Origin: Marininema halotolerans
Lineage (GTDB): Bacteria > Bacillota > Bacilli > Thermoactinomycetales > DSM-45169
Length of the DNA stretch: 64,000 nucleotides
Assembly: GCF_900116235.1 (NCBI RefSeq)
Contig: NZ_FPAA01000007.1
Span: 1-64,000, forward strand
Direction of reading: 5' to 3'
Shown: piece by piece, positions 1 to 8,844 of the stretch
Layout of the letters: each line of letters begins with the position of its first letter
How positions within the stretch are numbered: the first letter of the stretch is position 1
Position numbers and translations under genes: made by a program
The notes under the pieces: generated by a model
Seen by the model: only the letters and a program-made list of their open reading frames with translations
What the model was told of the DNA's origin: nothing
The model's database searches: none

Positions 1-57
1 CTGCGCCGATGGTACTTGGGGCGCGAGCCCCTGGGAGAGTAGGGCGTTGCCGGGCAA
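1..57 (+). rRNA. rrf: 5S ribosomal RNA, 3' end (partial)
   Basis: The first bases match the conserved 3' half of bacterial 5S rRNA: CGCCGATGGTA, a GGGGC/GCCCC hairpin, GAGAGTAGG, then GCCGGGC at the 3' end. The gene starts before the window. A terminator hairpin follows within ten bases, as expected at the end of an rRNA operon. The exact 3' end is uncertain by a few bases. Confidence 0.9.
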
Positions 58-62
58 CACAC

Positions 63-97
63 GAAGCACTCACATTGCGTGAGTGCTTCTTTCGTTT
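63..97 (+). terminator. Rho-independent terminator of the rRNA operon
   Basis: Perfect 11-bp inverted repeat GAAGCACTCAC / GTGAGTGCTTC with a 5-base loop, followed by a T-rich tract. It lies directly after the 5S rRNA. Confidence 0.9.
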
Positions 98-116
98 GAT
101 TGTATATCTGGATTTG

Positions 117-245
117 TTAATCAATATCGTCAGCTATCTCGGGGTTGCCCCTTGGTTGTTGAACATAATACAGTAAGGTCTTCATGATCGCCATGATCGG
201 CAAATAACCGAGTAACATCCATTCCATTATGGTTTTAGTCGTCAT
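117..245 (-). CDS. Small hypothetical protein, 42 aa, downstream of the DUF4396 gene
   Basis: A 42-residue frame beginning MTTKTIMEWMLLGYLPIMAI, preceded by a strong GGAGG site 5 bases before the ATG. Residues 6-28 form one hydrophobic segment, so it may be a single-pass membrane peptide; the tail (QQPRGNPEIADDID) is polar and acidic. It lies on the same strand as the DUF4396 gene, 73 bases downstream, and could be co-transcribed. No family recognised. The case rests on the ribosome site and hydrophobic composition, so it needs conservation support. Confidence 0.55.
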   Translation of the reverse strand: MTTKTIMEWMLLGYLPIMAIMKTLLYYVQQPRGNPEIADDID

Positions 246-318
246 GGTTTCCTCCAAAAAGAGATTGCCCCTCGATTATCGTGGGGGTATTACATGAAAT
301 GCGGTATGATTTGATTGG

Positions 319-999
319 TTACATTTGATGCTTGATTCCCTTTTGTACAACCCACCAATTGGCTGGATAACTGGTTATAAAACCAACTATCAAAGCAATT
401 TGCATCATAAACCAAAACGTAGGGGTGGTTGGCTCAGGCGGATGTGTGAAGAAGACAAAATGGACCAACGCCATCCATGTAAACATGCCGACTTCATAGG
501 CGACAAGAGAAAATGTATCCGCTTTGATCGCATGATAGAGTCGCTCTTTCAAAGTCGTTCCAGTGACCATGGGGAGTTGAAAAGAAAGTCCAAATAGATA
601 AGCTAAGGTGAATTCGACAGCATAGTCAGCGAATAGTCGGGATCCTATGATCGTCAATCCGAAGCCTACAACAATAGGGACTCCGATCAAATCACCTACA
701 GCACACCCTGCTGCACAATGAGTCGTTGAAGTGAATACGGACTGCCAGAACGGCTTTTTATTGTGCTCATGATGATCATGCGAATGTGAATGGCTAGGGG
801 AGTGATTATGTACATGCTGTTCGCTTCGTCCCATTTTCCAATAGGCCCAGAGCCCAATCGGCCCTAGATATAATCCAGTAATGGGCCATACAATATTCAT
901 GATGCCATGAGTTGATCGTAAGCGATAAATATCCACCCCAATAATTACAGCAGATAGCCCGCCTAAAAGAAGTGCCACTGTCGAGATGTTCGATAACAC
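319..999 (-). CDS. DUF4396-family integral membrane protein
   Basis: 226 aa from a GTG start placed 10 bases after AAGGAGGG; longer in-frame extensions have no ribosome site. Two hydrophobic helices at the N-terminus are followed by a His-rich loop of alternating H/S/D residues (about residues 73-87). A C-terminal membrane region follows, with TTHCAAGCAVGDLIGVP and four or five helices. This layout resembles DUF4396 proteins, whose role is unknown. The His-rich stretch suggests divalent metal binding, but that is inference. It is transcribed towards the 42-aa peptide gene. Confidence 0.75.
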   Translation of the reverse strand: MLSNISTVALLLGGLSAVIIGVDIYRLRSTHGIMNIVWPITGLYLGPIGLWAYWKMGRSEQHVHNHSPSHSHSHDHHEHNKKPFWQSVFTSTTHCAAGCAVGDLIGVPIVVGFGLTIIGSRLFADYAVEFTLAYLFGLSFQLPMVTGTTLKERLYHAIKADTFSLVAYEVGMFTWMALVHFVFFTHPPEPTTPTFWFMMQIALIVGFITSYPANWWVVQKGIKHQM

Positions 1000-1343
1000 G
1001 ATACATAAACCCTCCTTGTAGGGTGCTCTTCCCGGCGTCAAGTAAGATGAAACTTTTCTAAGAGAATGAAGATGGGGTTTTACTAGCATCGGGTACAACC
1101 AAAGAAATAAGAAATTAATTACTAATTTTATTAGATAATGGAATCAGAGGATGGAATTAACGCGGTGGATGCAATGGCCAGTTAAATGCGACAGAATCAA
1201 CGGTTTATTCAATTTATACGATTTCATCTGGATGAATTATCAATTATTAAATGTAAAAATTATATTAAGAAATGGACTTGCCCCCTTCCAAACATGGTAT
1301 ATTTAATTTTGATGTCCAACACATCTCTCAGGGGGCTAAGTAC

Positions 1344-4046
1344 ATGCGACGTGTAGTTACATGGTTCATGATTGTTGCCTTATTATTTACTTTTGTACCG
1401 ATTGCAAACCATGTTTTTGCAGAAGGACCGAATGACCCAGCACCAGAAATTAAAGCGAAAGTTGTCAATGGGAATGCGGGTAAAAAGATCCTGTTTGACA
1501 ACACCCATGGTCAAACATCGGGTGCTGCAGACTGGGTGATCGACGGAGGGTTTTCGGACTTTGCCAATGGATTGGCGGATGACGGGTTTTATGTCAAGGA
1601 ATTGCGCAAGAATTCCGAACTAACTTACGACGATCTAAAATCCTATGATGCTTTTGTTATTGGGGAAGCTAATGTCCCTTATAAAGTATCAGAACAAGAC
1701 GCGATGCTTCAGTATGTGAAGAATGGCGGAAGTATTTTCTTCATTGGTGATCATTATAATGCAGATCGTAACAAAAACCGTTGGGATGCAAGTGAAGTAT
1801 TTAACGGTTATCGTAGAGGCGCCTTCACCGACCCTACTAAGGGAATGAGTGAAGAAGAAAAAAGCTCCGCTGCGATGAAAGGGGTTTCAGGATCTGATTG
1901 GTTAAAAGATAACTTTGGCGTACGCTTCCGTTACAATGCGCTCGGGGATATCAATGCGGATCAGGTTGTTTCTTCCGACCAAACATTTGGTATTACGGAA
2001 GGTGTTAAGAGTGTTGCCATGCATGCAGGTTCTACCTTAGCCATTACGGATCCGGAAAAGGCAAAGGGGCTTGTCTACTTACCAGAGACGGATGCTGCAT
2101 GGCCTTATGCAGTTGATCAGGGTGTATATGCAGGTGGAGGCGTAGATGAAGGTCCTTTCGCAGCCATTGCAAAAGTTGGAAAAGGAAAAGCGGCTTTCAT
2201 CGGTGACTCCTCTCCAGTAGAGGATGCAACTCCAAAATATCTACGAGAAGAGACCGGTGCTAAGAAAACCACTTATGATGGTTTTAAAGAAGTGAGCGAT
2301 GGAAAATTTCTTGTTAATCTGGTCAATTGGCTTGCAAAGCAAGAAGACTATACACGGTTGAGTGATGTTGATCAATTAGAATTGGATAAACCAACACCAC
2401 TGTTGGATATTGAAAATCCAGCCACATCGACTGAACCACAAGCAGAGCCATGGGCTCCGCCAAGTGAGGGTTACCAGTGGTGGAATGCGAGCACCTTTAA
2501 ACCAGGTTCATATGGTTCTAGCAAAGAAGCGCCTGTGACTGCGACGTATGATATGGTCCGTCAGGATGTCCTACCAAATAAGAAAGAATTTAAAATCCGA
2601 GTGGTTGGCGATAAGATGGCAGCCAACTCCACGGTAACCGGATTCCAATTGGGGATTTACCAATCTGGTGGTCAACAAGTTGCTAAAGTGCAAAACGAAG
2701 ATGGTACATGGCCTTCCAGCTATGGTTATAGTGAGAAGTTCTCACTCACAGCCAATGATAAAGGGCATGCTGCAAAAGAATTGTCCATCTCCATCAATCC
2801 TGATGTTAAAGGCGATGCGAGCTTGCGTCTTCGCCTCAATGGAAGCAACCTGAAAACCGAAACCGTCTCCATCGACGATGTTGAAGTAAAACCGCTTCCT
2901 GAAGATGGACCCAGTGTTCCTGATAAAATCTCCATTGCAGATGCTCGGGAGAAAAAAGCAGACGATATCGTAACGGTTGAAGGAACCGTCACTTCCAAGC
3001 CTGGAATATTTGGTGGACAAGCCTTTTACTTACAGGATGATACCGCGGGTATCTATATCTACCAATCCGAAGCTGGATTTGACCTTGGTGATCAAGTAAA
3101 GGTTAGTGGTAAGCTCACCACCTATAACAACGAAAAAGAACTGACGGATATTGTGCAGATTAAAAAAACAGGCACAAAAGATCTGCCAGAACCCAAAGTA
3201 GTACAAGCGATTACCGAAGGAAATCAAGGTCAGTTGGTTCGCCTTGAGGGGGTAACGGTTCAAGGGATTGAAAAGAAAGGCAGCTCCTTTGAATTTAATG
3301 CGGTAGCTGGAGAGAATACAACACGGGTGCGTGTAGATGGTCGTACGGGTTACACCGTGGATGATTTTTCAAAGGATTACCCAGAAGGAAGCAAAATTCA
3401 ATTAGTTGGGGTTGCATCCATCTTTAAGGATCAATTTCAATTAAAACCTCGTTCCTCAATGGACTTTGCAAAAGCCAATGTAGATAAAGTAGCACCGGTA
3501 ACGGAAAGTAAGTTGGAAGGGACGAAGTTATCTCGTGGCGAGTTCCTCGAACAAGCCACATTCGCTTTAGAAGCTTCCGATGATCAAAGTGGTGTCGAAA
3601 AGATTGAATATCGCCTGGGTAGTGAAGGTTCATGGACAACCTATGAAAAGCCTTTGACTCTCGATCAAGCAAAAACCTACACCGTAGAATATCGGGCGAT
3701 TGATCAGGCAGGGAATACCGAAGAAAGTAAGCAAACAACCATCAAGGTCATTGCAGGTACGTTGACTCAATTGAAACAATCCATTCAGGCAAGTGACATT
3801 AGGTTCTCCTCTACCAAGAAGCTATTGCTGCAACAAATGAACATTGTTAATGGTTCGTTAAAGAAAGCAGAAAAGGCAGAGGACCGTGGTCATGAAATAC
3901 TCGCGGATGTGTATCGTTTTACGGGTAAAACGCAACTAGGCATCTTTCAATTGACCGTAAAGGGGCTCCCCTCCTTTCTCATCAGTGATGGGGACAAGAG
4001 TGATCTTGTGAAAATTGCAAAGGTCGTAGAAGGAACGCTTCAGTAA
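1344..4046 (+). CDS. Large secreted multidomain protein (GATase-like, OB-fold, Ig-like, C-terminal helical domain)
   Basis: 900 aa from the ATG at 1344. This start gives a clean signal peptide: MRR, a hydrophobic core, then NHVFA-E as the likely cleavage site. Residues about 30-350 begin KILFDNTHGQ and contain GGSIFFIGDHYNADRNKNRWD and a GKGKAAFIGDSS strand, like the class I glutamine-amidotransferase-like fold of DUF4350/ThuA-type proteins. Near residue 545 comes an OB-fold of the type found in YhcR-like extracellular nucleases (ADAREKKADDIVTVEGTV). Then follow an Ig-like repeat (SGVEKIEYRLGSEGSWTTYE) and a C-terminal FIMAH-like helical domain of about 80 residues. There is no LPXTG motif, so it is probably secreted or loosely wall-bound. 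Substrate unknown; the OB-fold could bind polysaccharide or nucleic acid. Confidence 0.8.
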   Translation: MRRVVTWFMIVALLFTFVPIANHVFAEGPNDPAPEIKAKVVNGNAGKKILFDNTHGQTSGAADWVIDGGFSDFANGLADDGFYVKELRKNSELTYDDLKSYDAFVIGEANVPYKVSEQDAMLQYVKNGGSIFFIGDHYNADRNKNRWDASEVFNGYRRGAFTDPTKGMSEEEKSSAAMKGVSGSDWLKDNFGVRFRYNALGDINADQVVSSDQTFGITEGVKSVAMHAGSTLAITDPEKAKGLVYLPETDAAWPYAVDQGVYAGGGVDEGPFAAIAKVGKGKAAFIGDSSPVEDATPKYLREETGAKKTTYDGFKEVSDGKFLVNLVNWLAKQEDYTRLSDVDQLELDKPTPLLDIENPATSTEPQAEPWAPPSEGYQWWNASTFKPGSYGSSKEAPVTATYDMVRQDVLPNKKEFKIRVVGDKMAANSTVTGFQLGIYQSGGQQVAKVQNEDGTWPSSYGYSEKFSLTANDKGHAAKELSISINPDVKGDASLRLRLNGSNLKTETVSIDDVEVKPLPEDGPSVPDKISIADAREKKADDIVTVEGTVTSKPGIFGGQAFYLQDDTAGIYIYQSEAGFDLGDQVKVSGKLTTYNNEKELTDIVQIKKTGTKDLPEPKVVQAITEGNQGQLVRLEGVTVQGIEKKGSSFEFNAVAGENTTRVRVDGRTGYTVDDFSKDYPEGSKIQLVGVASIFKDQFQLKPRSSMDFAKANVDKVAPVTESKLEGTKLSRGEFLEQATFALEASDDQSGVEKIEYRLGSEGSWTTYEKPLTLDQAKTYTVEYRAIDQAGNTEESKQTTIKVIAGTLTQLKQSIQASDIRFSSTKKLLLQQMNIVNGSLKKAEKAEDRGHEILADVYRFTGKTQLGIFQLTVKGLPSFLISDGDKSDLVKIAKVVEGTLQ

Positions 4047-4062
4047 CGATTAGACAGTCTAT

Positions 4063-4100
4063 AAATATCCCCAGGGTTCTCCTTAACCCTGGGGATATTT
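4063..4100 (+). terminator. Hairpin terminator after the secreted protein gene
   Basis: Perfect 16-bp inverted repeat (AAATATCCCCAGGGTT and its complement) with a 6-base loop, 17 bases after the stop codon. The T tract is short, so it may work partly as an RNA-stabilising hairpin. Confidence 0.7.
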
Positions 4101-4232
4101 GTGTATGGATGGCACAAGTTTAATAGGATAGGCACCCCTGTACATCTGTCAGCAACTATAGCGTATGGAAGGGGGGAGAAATGTGACTGAGGTCGAGGTA
4201 TTGGGTATTCCCCATATGGAGGAGGGGTTGTG

Positions 4233-4415
4233 ATGAAGCTTGAATTTAATTCTAAGGAGGAATTAACTCGATTCATTGCTAAGGAAGTCATCAACTCATC
4301 TGCAGCTATTGGGATTTTGGGGTGTTCACGTCAGAATTTTTTCGATGTAATTAGGCGAGGAAAGGATCCCTCGATTAAGAACAGAACCGATTGTTTTGGA
4401 AAGAAGACAGACTGA
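4233..4415 (+). CDS. Small putative HTH protein, 60 aa
   Basis: Starts at ATG 4233 (an adjacent in-frame GTG at 4230 is possible) behind GGAGGAGGGG. The segment ELTRFIAKEVINSSAAIGIL followed by GCSRQNFFDVIRRGKDPSIKN looks like a short helix-turn-helix in which the second helix carries S-R-Q. That pattern is seen in small Bacillota DNA-binding proteins. It lies about 160 bases upstream of the WYL regulator on the same strand and may be a second regulator of the cas locus, but this is inference from position. No close family recognised. Confidence 0.5.
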   Translation: MKLEFNSKEELTRFIAKEVINSSAAIGILGCSRQNFFDVIRRGKDPSIKNRTDCFGKKTD

Positions 4416-4576
4416 TCCGAAAAGAGGAAGCGGATTGGTGGAAAGGAACTGGATAATAACAAGAGTTTGGGATTGATCCTGTTGGTAGACGGAAGTTGCC
4501 TAGAATCCACCACCTTTTTAGCGTTAGCGTAGGTGGGATCCAATGGATTCATCCATGACAGAAGGGTGTGTTCTCT

Positions 4577-5638
4577 ATGCCGAATCCTCAAATAACACAA
4601 ACGAAGTATCGCGAGCGTCTATTGAAAATCATTGCCCAATTGTTAAATGATTCGGGCCCTTATTCAATCCATGAAACAGCAAGCCAGTTTAAAGTGAGTA
4701 CCCGAAAAATTCGCTCAGATATTGATTACTTAATTGAAAAGTTAAATGATGTTAACGGTAAAGAGTATATTATTAAACATCACGGTTCCTTTGAGGGGAA
4801 CTTTTCACGGGCGGTTGCTGATTTGAATCCGGAAGTTCGACTTTATTTGTTTATGGCGTTAAAACAAATGCAACCGATGCTAGTCGGAGGAGAGGACGGA
4901 GAGCGCGCCTATCAAGATTTATTGAAATTTACATACTCTGTCTTGTCTGAAGAGGATGCAAAGCGATTGAAAGATTGGGAGAACTACTATTATATTAATC
5001 AGTTTGGATTACCAAAGAAAAGCGCCCATATGTATCGGACGCTGTCAGAGATATTTGATGCAATTCGATACAGGCAAATTCTATTTTTTTATAAAGGGAG
5101 TGATAAGCGATACATGGACCCCTTTAGTGTCTTACAGGCAAAGGGTGGGTTTTATTTATTGGGTCAGTTTCTATCATACCCAAGGGAGAAGGTGAAGGTG
5201 GAGGAAATAAATCCACAACATATCCGCCTCGATCGAATTCGAGATTTACAAAGATACCAAAACATTTTTTCAAAGTTGGATCGTAGTCATCGTGAAATTT
5301 CGGATTTTAAATTGAATCAATCAAAAACCTACTTTAAATGCATGCTTGAGGCAGAATCTTACGGAGAGAAAGAAACCTATACTATCGATATATGGGATGA
5401 AAAGGTATACCAGCGGATTGATGAAAAACGGTGGCATCCAGATCAGGTTGTTTACCCCATTGAAGATGGGAGTTCCAAAGCGATTGGTCGAATCATTATC
5501 CGTAACGTTGCCAGTTGGCAGGAACTTAGAAAATGGATACTAGGATGGGGAAGTGCCGTTGAACTGATATCACCCAAGGATAAGCGGTTAGAAATACGGG
5601 AGAAAATTAAAGAAATGAGCCGTCGTTATCAAAAATAA
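4577..5638 (+). CDS. WYL-domain transcriptional regulator upstream of the cas operon
   Basis: 353 aa from ATG 4577; a GTG at 4568 would add three residues. The N-terminal 60 residues form a DeoR-like winged helix-turn-helix (ERLLKIIAQLLND, then FKVSTRKIRSDIDYL). Residues about 165-220 carry the WYL core (GSDKRYMDPFSVLQAKGGFYLLGQF), and a WCX-like C-terminal extension follows. WYL proteins are known to bind nucleic acid ligands and commonly sit next to CRISPR-Cas and phage-defence loci; one represses a cyanobacterial I-D locus. Located 150 bases before cas10d with a terminator between them, it is probably a separate transcript controlling the cas promoter. Confidence 0.88.
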   Translation: MPNPQITQTKYRERLLKIIAQLLNDSGPYSIHETASQFKVSTRKIRSDIDYLIEKLNDVNGKEYIIKHHGSFEGNFSRAVADLNPEVRLYLFMALKQMQPMLVGGEDGERAYQDLLKFTYSVLSEEDAKRLKDWENYYYINQFGLPKKSAHMYRTLSEIFDAIRYRQILFFYKGSDKRYMDPFSVLQAKGGFYLLGQFLSYPREKVKVEEINPQHIRLDRIRDLQRYQNIFSKLDRSHREISDFKLNQSKTYFKCMLEAESYGEKETYTIDIWDEKVYQRIDEKRWHPDQVVYPIEDGSSKAIGRIIIRNVASWQELRKWILGWGSAVELISPKDKRLEIREKIKEMSRRYQK

Positions 5639-5641
5639 AAC

Positions 5642-5685
5642 AAAAAAACCAACTGTAAAAAAATAAAATACAGTTGGTTTTTTTG
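5642..5685 (+). terminator. Terminator between the WYL regulator and the cas operon
   Basis: Inverted repeat AAAAAACCAACTGTA / TACAGTTGGTTTTTT ending in a run of T. It can work in both directions. It separates the regulator transcript from the cas operon. Confidence 0.85.
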
Positions 5686-5788
5686 TTAATCGGAATATCG
5701 GAATTGTTAGGAGTTCCAAATTGAATTTTATAACGATTGATCTATTTTAAAATATGAGATAGCCTATCAATAGGGAGGTGAGGAAATA

Positions 5789-8700
5789 TTGTCCATCATT
5801 ACATTTGTAGATGACTTACTGATTAACTTCGAAGAGCTTACCCACAATGGACAGCGCTTAGCGGATATGGAAGCAAAGGCATATAACTTCCACTTGGGAC
5901 GAAAAAAAGAATCGAACGGGCTTAAAGTGGAGTTTCTCTCAATCGAACAGAAGAAGAAGCTCACGCGAAATCTACTGGATCAATCGATGAGGGAGCATAT
6001 CCGTTCAGGGATTCATGCATGCTTGGCGATGATTCACTACCTCGAAGAGTATGAGATCGGTTTTACAGAAGAGGAACAAAAACTTTGTATGATCGCGTAT
6101 GTTCTTCATGATATGCACAAATTAACCGCAACTAAGGCGATGAATTCGAGCGAGTATCACATCAAGTTAGAGGAGATCACTTTGTTGAGCACGCGGCTTT
6201 GCGAGCGATTGGGAGTAGAGCCGCCTCCAGCAGAGTTTATACGGGTAGCAGCTGTATCGAGTTACTCTAACAAACGTGGGGATTATAGTGCATTATCTGG
6301 GGAGTATCGCTGGTCATATCTCGCTGATTGGGTACATCTGATGGATCAGATCGCCTCGATTACAGGGGTTGCTGAGTTTCAAAACTCCACCACGTTAAAT
6401 GGATTGAAGAAAAAATTGCAGCTGGTTCTGCCACCTCGACTGGCTGAATCCATGAGGCTAGAGTATCACGCACTACAAGAAGTCCGAGGAGTGATTACAT
6501 CCCAGCTTCATAATGGACTAGCCCTATTTATGAAACAGCATGGTTTTTTTCCTTGGTTACGTTTCGGTGATGGAACACTCTATTTCTCCTTAAGACCGCA
6601 TGAGCTTCCTCAGAAGGAAGTTCTTATCGAAGATCTAGTGAAGGTGTTTTTTCAGTCCGTGGGTGATAGTGCGGATAATGTGGATATGGAGAGGCTCTTG
6701 GATCGCTCTACGTTTCGTTCCCAAACGCTTGCATTTATGTTGTATCAAAAAGCAGAGGATTTTGCGAGGCTGTTTCATGCAATTTTTTTAAAACCCTCTG
6801 CGAAAAGCAAAGTGTTCCCAGCGGATAAGTTTAACGAAAAGGGACTTGCATTGTATGGATGTGAAGATTTAGATGGGCTATACACCAGATTGGGTGTAGA
6901 TGCTTTGCTAGAAGAAGATATCAGGGAGAAATGGTCATATACAGCCCGTTACTTGGCAGCTTTGCAGCGGTTAGTTCAGCGTACTCTTGGTCAAAAGTCG
7001 AGTGATGCTTTACTATCGATTGCGGACTATGTAGGGGTGGAAGCGGAAGATATCTTAGAGCGAGTGCCAGAAACTCTTCAAACAAACTCAAGGCGATACG
7101 ATGAAGCCATTTGGTTATCCTACCGTTACTTGATGATCGCCCGTGTGAATGGGAAATCTGTGGCCCAGGTACCGGCAGAGGATTGGCGTGAAGAGGTAAG
7201 AAATATGGCCGCAAGATTCCTCGAGGGGAAAGTAACACCTGAGATTGCGCTATCCATTGTTGATCAGGAGCTCAAGATCGCTCAAGATCTATCCCTCTAC
7301 TTTCAAGAACAACTGACTCTTTCTTGGGAGAGACAAAGAATCCTGAACGAATTGAGCGAAAAAGAGTGGCAGAAGGCGAAGACACGTAGCCAAAAAAGTA
7401 TTTGCAACATTTGCAATCGAGCGATCTCTCCTGGTGTTGAAAAGAAGGTCAAGGGCTCGATTATTCAAGACGAGGTGAATGTATTTAGTAATCGATTATT
7501 ACCTAAGAAAAATAATGTTTCAGCTTTACACTGGTGCGGGATCTGTTCTTTTGAGTATATATTGCGGCAGGTATATGGTTTAGTAGCTCCAGGGGATAAG
7601 AAAAACTCCCGTCGTCTTTACCTTTTTGCAGTCCCAGCCCATCAATTTTCTGATGAGGTCATGGCGGAGATGAAGCATGATCTTGGGCACATGTTCGGTT
7701 CCATCCATGTGCATCACCGTGGACGATTGAAACATGCTTGGCAGGAGCCGTATGTCTCTGCTGAAGAAAGTAAGATGCGTGCTCATATCCGAGAACACTT
7801 TGAGCTTCATAGTGAATATTTTCAAACCGAGTTAGCGGAACGGGAACGTCTCCCTAGTACAGGGGAACTTCTTCGAACAAGTCCACTAGGAAATGTGATC
7901 ACGTTTTTCTTTGATTGTTACAGTCATTCCATCGAACGAACACGGGATGAAGCGTGGATGAAGGGGATGACCGTAGCGCTATCGTTGCACAAACTGTATG
8001 GATTCCGGATGTTAGTTACTGAAAAGCCCTTTCTCACCCTATCCGATATAAGAGAACTTCGCTATGCTATTCAATTGGACTCTCCTCCCTTCAAAGTCGG
8101 GCAATTACTCCCCGCCATGGTGGACCGTATGACAACGGATTTTGTCATTCCCATCGATTACGTGGATGATATGTTGCACAAACTTGCTTATGTATGGGAA
8201 GTGAACCAAGCGGTGCACCCCTATGATTACTTAAAACCAACGGATAAACATGTTTCTTCGATATTACAGCAGTTAGAGGTCCATCCGATAGCAGGCTCCT
8301 ATTACTTTAAAAGACTGATGAGTGACGGAGCATCTGTTTCGGAAAGTGTCCTTCGGTCATGCAAAGCGTTAGATAAGATTTATGGAGGTGTAGAAATGGA
8401 ACTAGCCAAGAAAATTGCGATGGCATCGGTTACGTTGTTTGAGCCCTCTTCTAGGATAAGTGGTCGTGCTCATCGATACGAAAATCTGTTTCGTTTGGTC
8501 GTAAAAGGAATAAAAGAGGCCAGTACGCTCAGTGAATTAAAAGGGATGGTGATGAAGCGGTTAGAACGATTGGTGGGACAAAATGCTGGGAGAGTCAAAT
8601 TACCTGTAGATCCAGAGGATGTAAAGCATTTTGTCGAGCTAGTCTATGAAGGGTTTTACCAAGATCGTTGTGGTGGGAACTTGGCCAAGCTTAATCAGAA

Positions 8701-8809
8701 ACAGAATCGATTGGCAGATGGTATATTCTTTGAAACGCACCTTCTAGTAAGGAAAAATCAGACTGATGAAGAGCCTCCAACCGAAAAAGAACAACTACAA
8801 GAGGTTTGA
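5789..8809 (+). CDS. cas10d: Type I-D CRISPR large subunit Cas10d (Csc3) with HD nuclease domain
   Basis: 1006 aa from TTG 5789, placed after GGGAGGTGAGG. Cas10d is the large subunit of the type I-D Cascade and carries the HD nuclease that other type I systems keep in Cas3. An HD pair lies at H107-D108 within YVLHDMHK, preceded by H70/H76 candidates in REHIRSGIHACL. A zinc-finger-like pair, CNIC (C539/C542) and CGIC (C583/C586), sits mid-protein. I see no GGDD cyclase motif, which separates it from type III Cas10 and agrees with I-D. First gene of the operon; it ends 35 bases before csc2. Confidence 0.93.
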   Translation: MSIITFVDDLLINFEELTHNGQRLADMEAKAYNFHLGRKKESNGLKVEFLSIEQKKKLTRNLLDQSMREHIRSGIHACLAMIHYLEEYEIGFTEEEQKLCMIAYVLHDMHKLTATKAMNSSEYHIKLEEITLLSTRLCERLGVEPPPAEFIRVAAVSSYSNKRGDYSALSGEYRWSYLADWVHLMDQIASITGVAEFQNSTTLNGLKKKLQLVLPPRLAESMRLEYHALQEVRGVITSQLHNGLALFMKQHGFFPWLRFGDGTLYFSLRPHELPQKEVLIEDLVKVFFQSVGDSADNVDMERLLDRSTFRSQTLAFMLYQKAEDFARLFHAIFLKPSAKSKVFPADKFNEKGLALYGCEDLDGLYTRLGVDALLEEDIREKWSYTARYLAALQRLVQRTLGQKSSDALLSIADYVGVEAEDILERVPETLQTNSRRYDEAIWLSYRYLMIARVNGKSVAQVPAEDWREEVRNMAARFLEGKVTPEIALSIVDQELKIAQDLSLYFQEQLTLSWERQRILNELSEKEWQKAKTRSQKSICNICNRAISPGVEKKVKGSIIQDEVNVFSNRLLPKKNNVSALHWCGICSFEYILRQVYGLVAPGDKKNSRRLYLFAVPAHQFSDEVMAEMKHDLGHMFGSIHVHHRGRLKHAWQEPYVSAEESKMRAHIREHFELHSEYFQTELAERERLPSTGELLRTSPLGNVITFFFDCYSHSIERTRDEAWMKGMTVALSLHKLYGFRMLVTEKPFLTLSDIRELRYAIQLDSPPFKVGQLLPAMVDRMTTDFVIPIDYVDDMLHKLAYVWEVNQAVHPYDYLKPTDKHVSSILQQLEVHPIAGSYYFKRLMSDGASVSESVLRSCKALDKIYGGVEMELAKKIAMASVTLFEPSSRISGRAHRYENLFRLVVKGIKEASTLSELKGMVMKRLERLVGQNAGRVKLPVDPEDVKHFVELVYEGFYQDRCGGNLAKLNQKQNRLADGIFFETHLLVRKNQTDEEPPTEKEQLQEV

Positions 8810-8844
8810 TTATAACTTCAACAAAAATAAGGGAGATGATTCGT

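Noticed and set aside
5789-8809. Cas10-like protein suggesting a type III CRISPR system
   Set aside because: No GGDD motif is seen; Csc1, Csc2 and Cas3' are adjacent, which defines type I-D.
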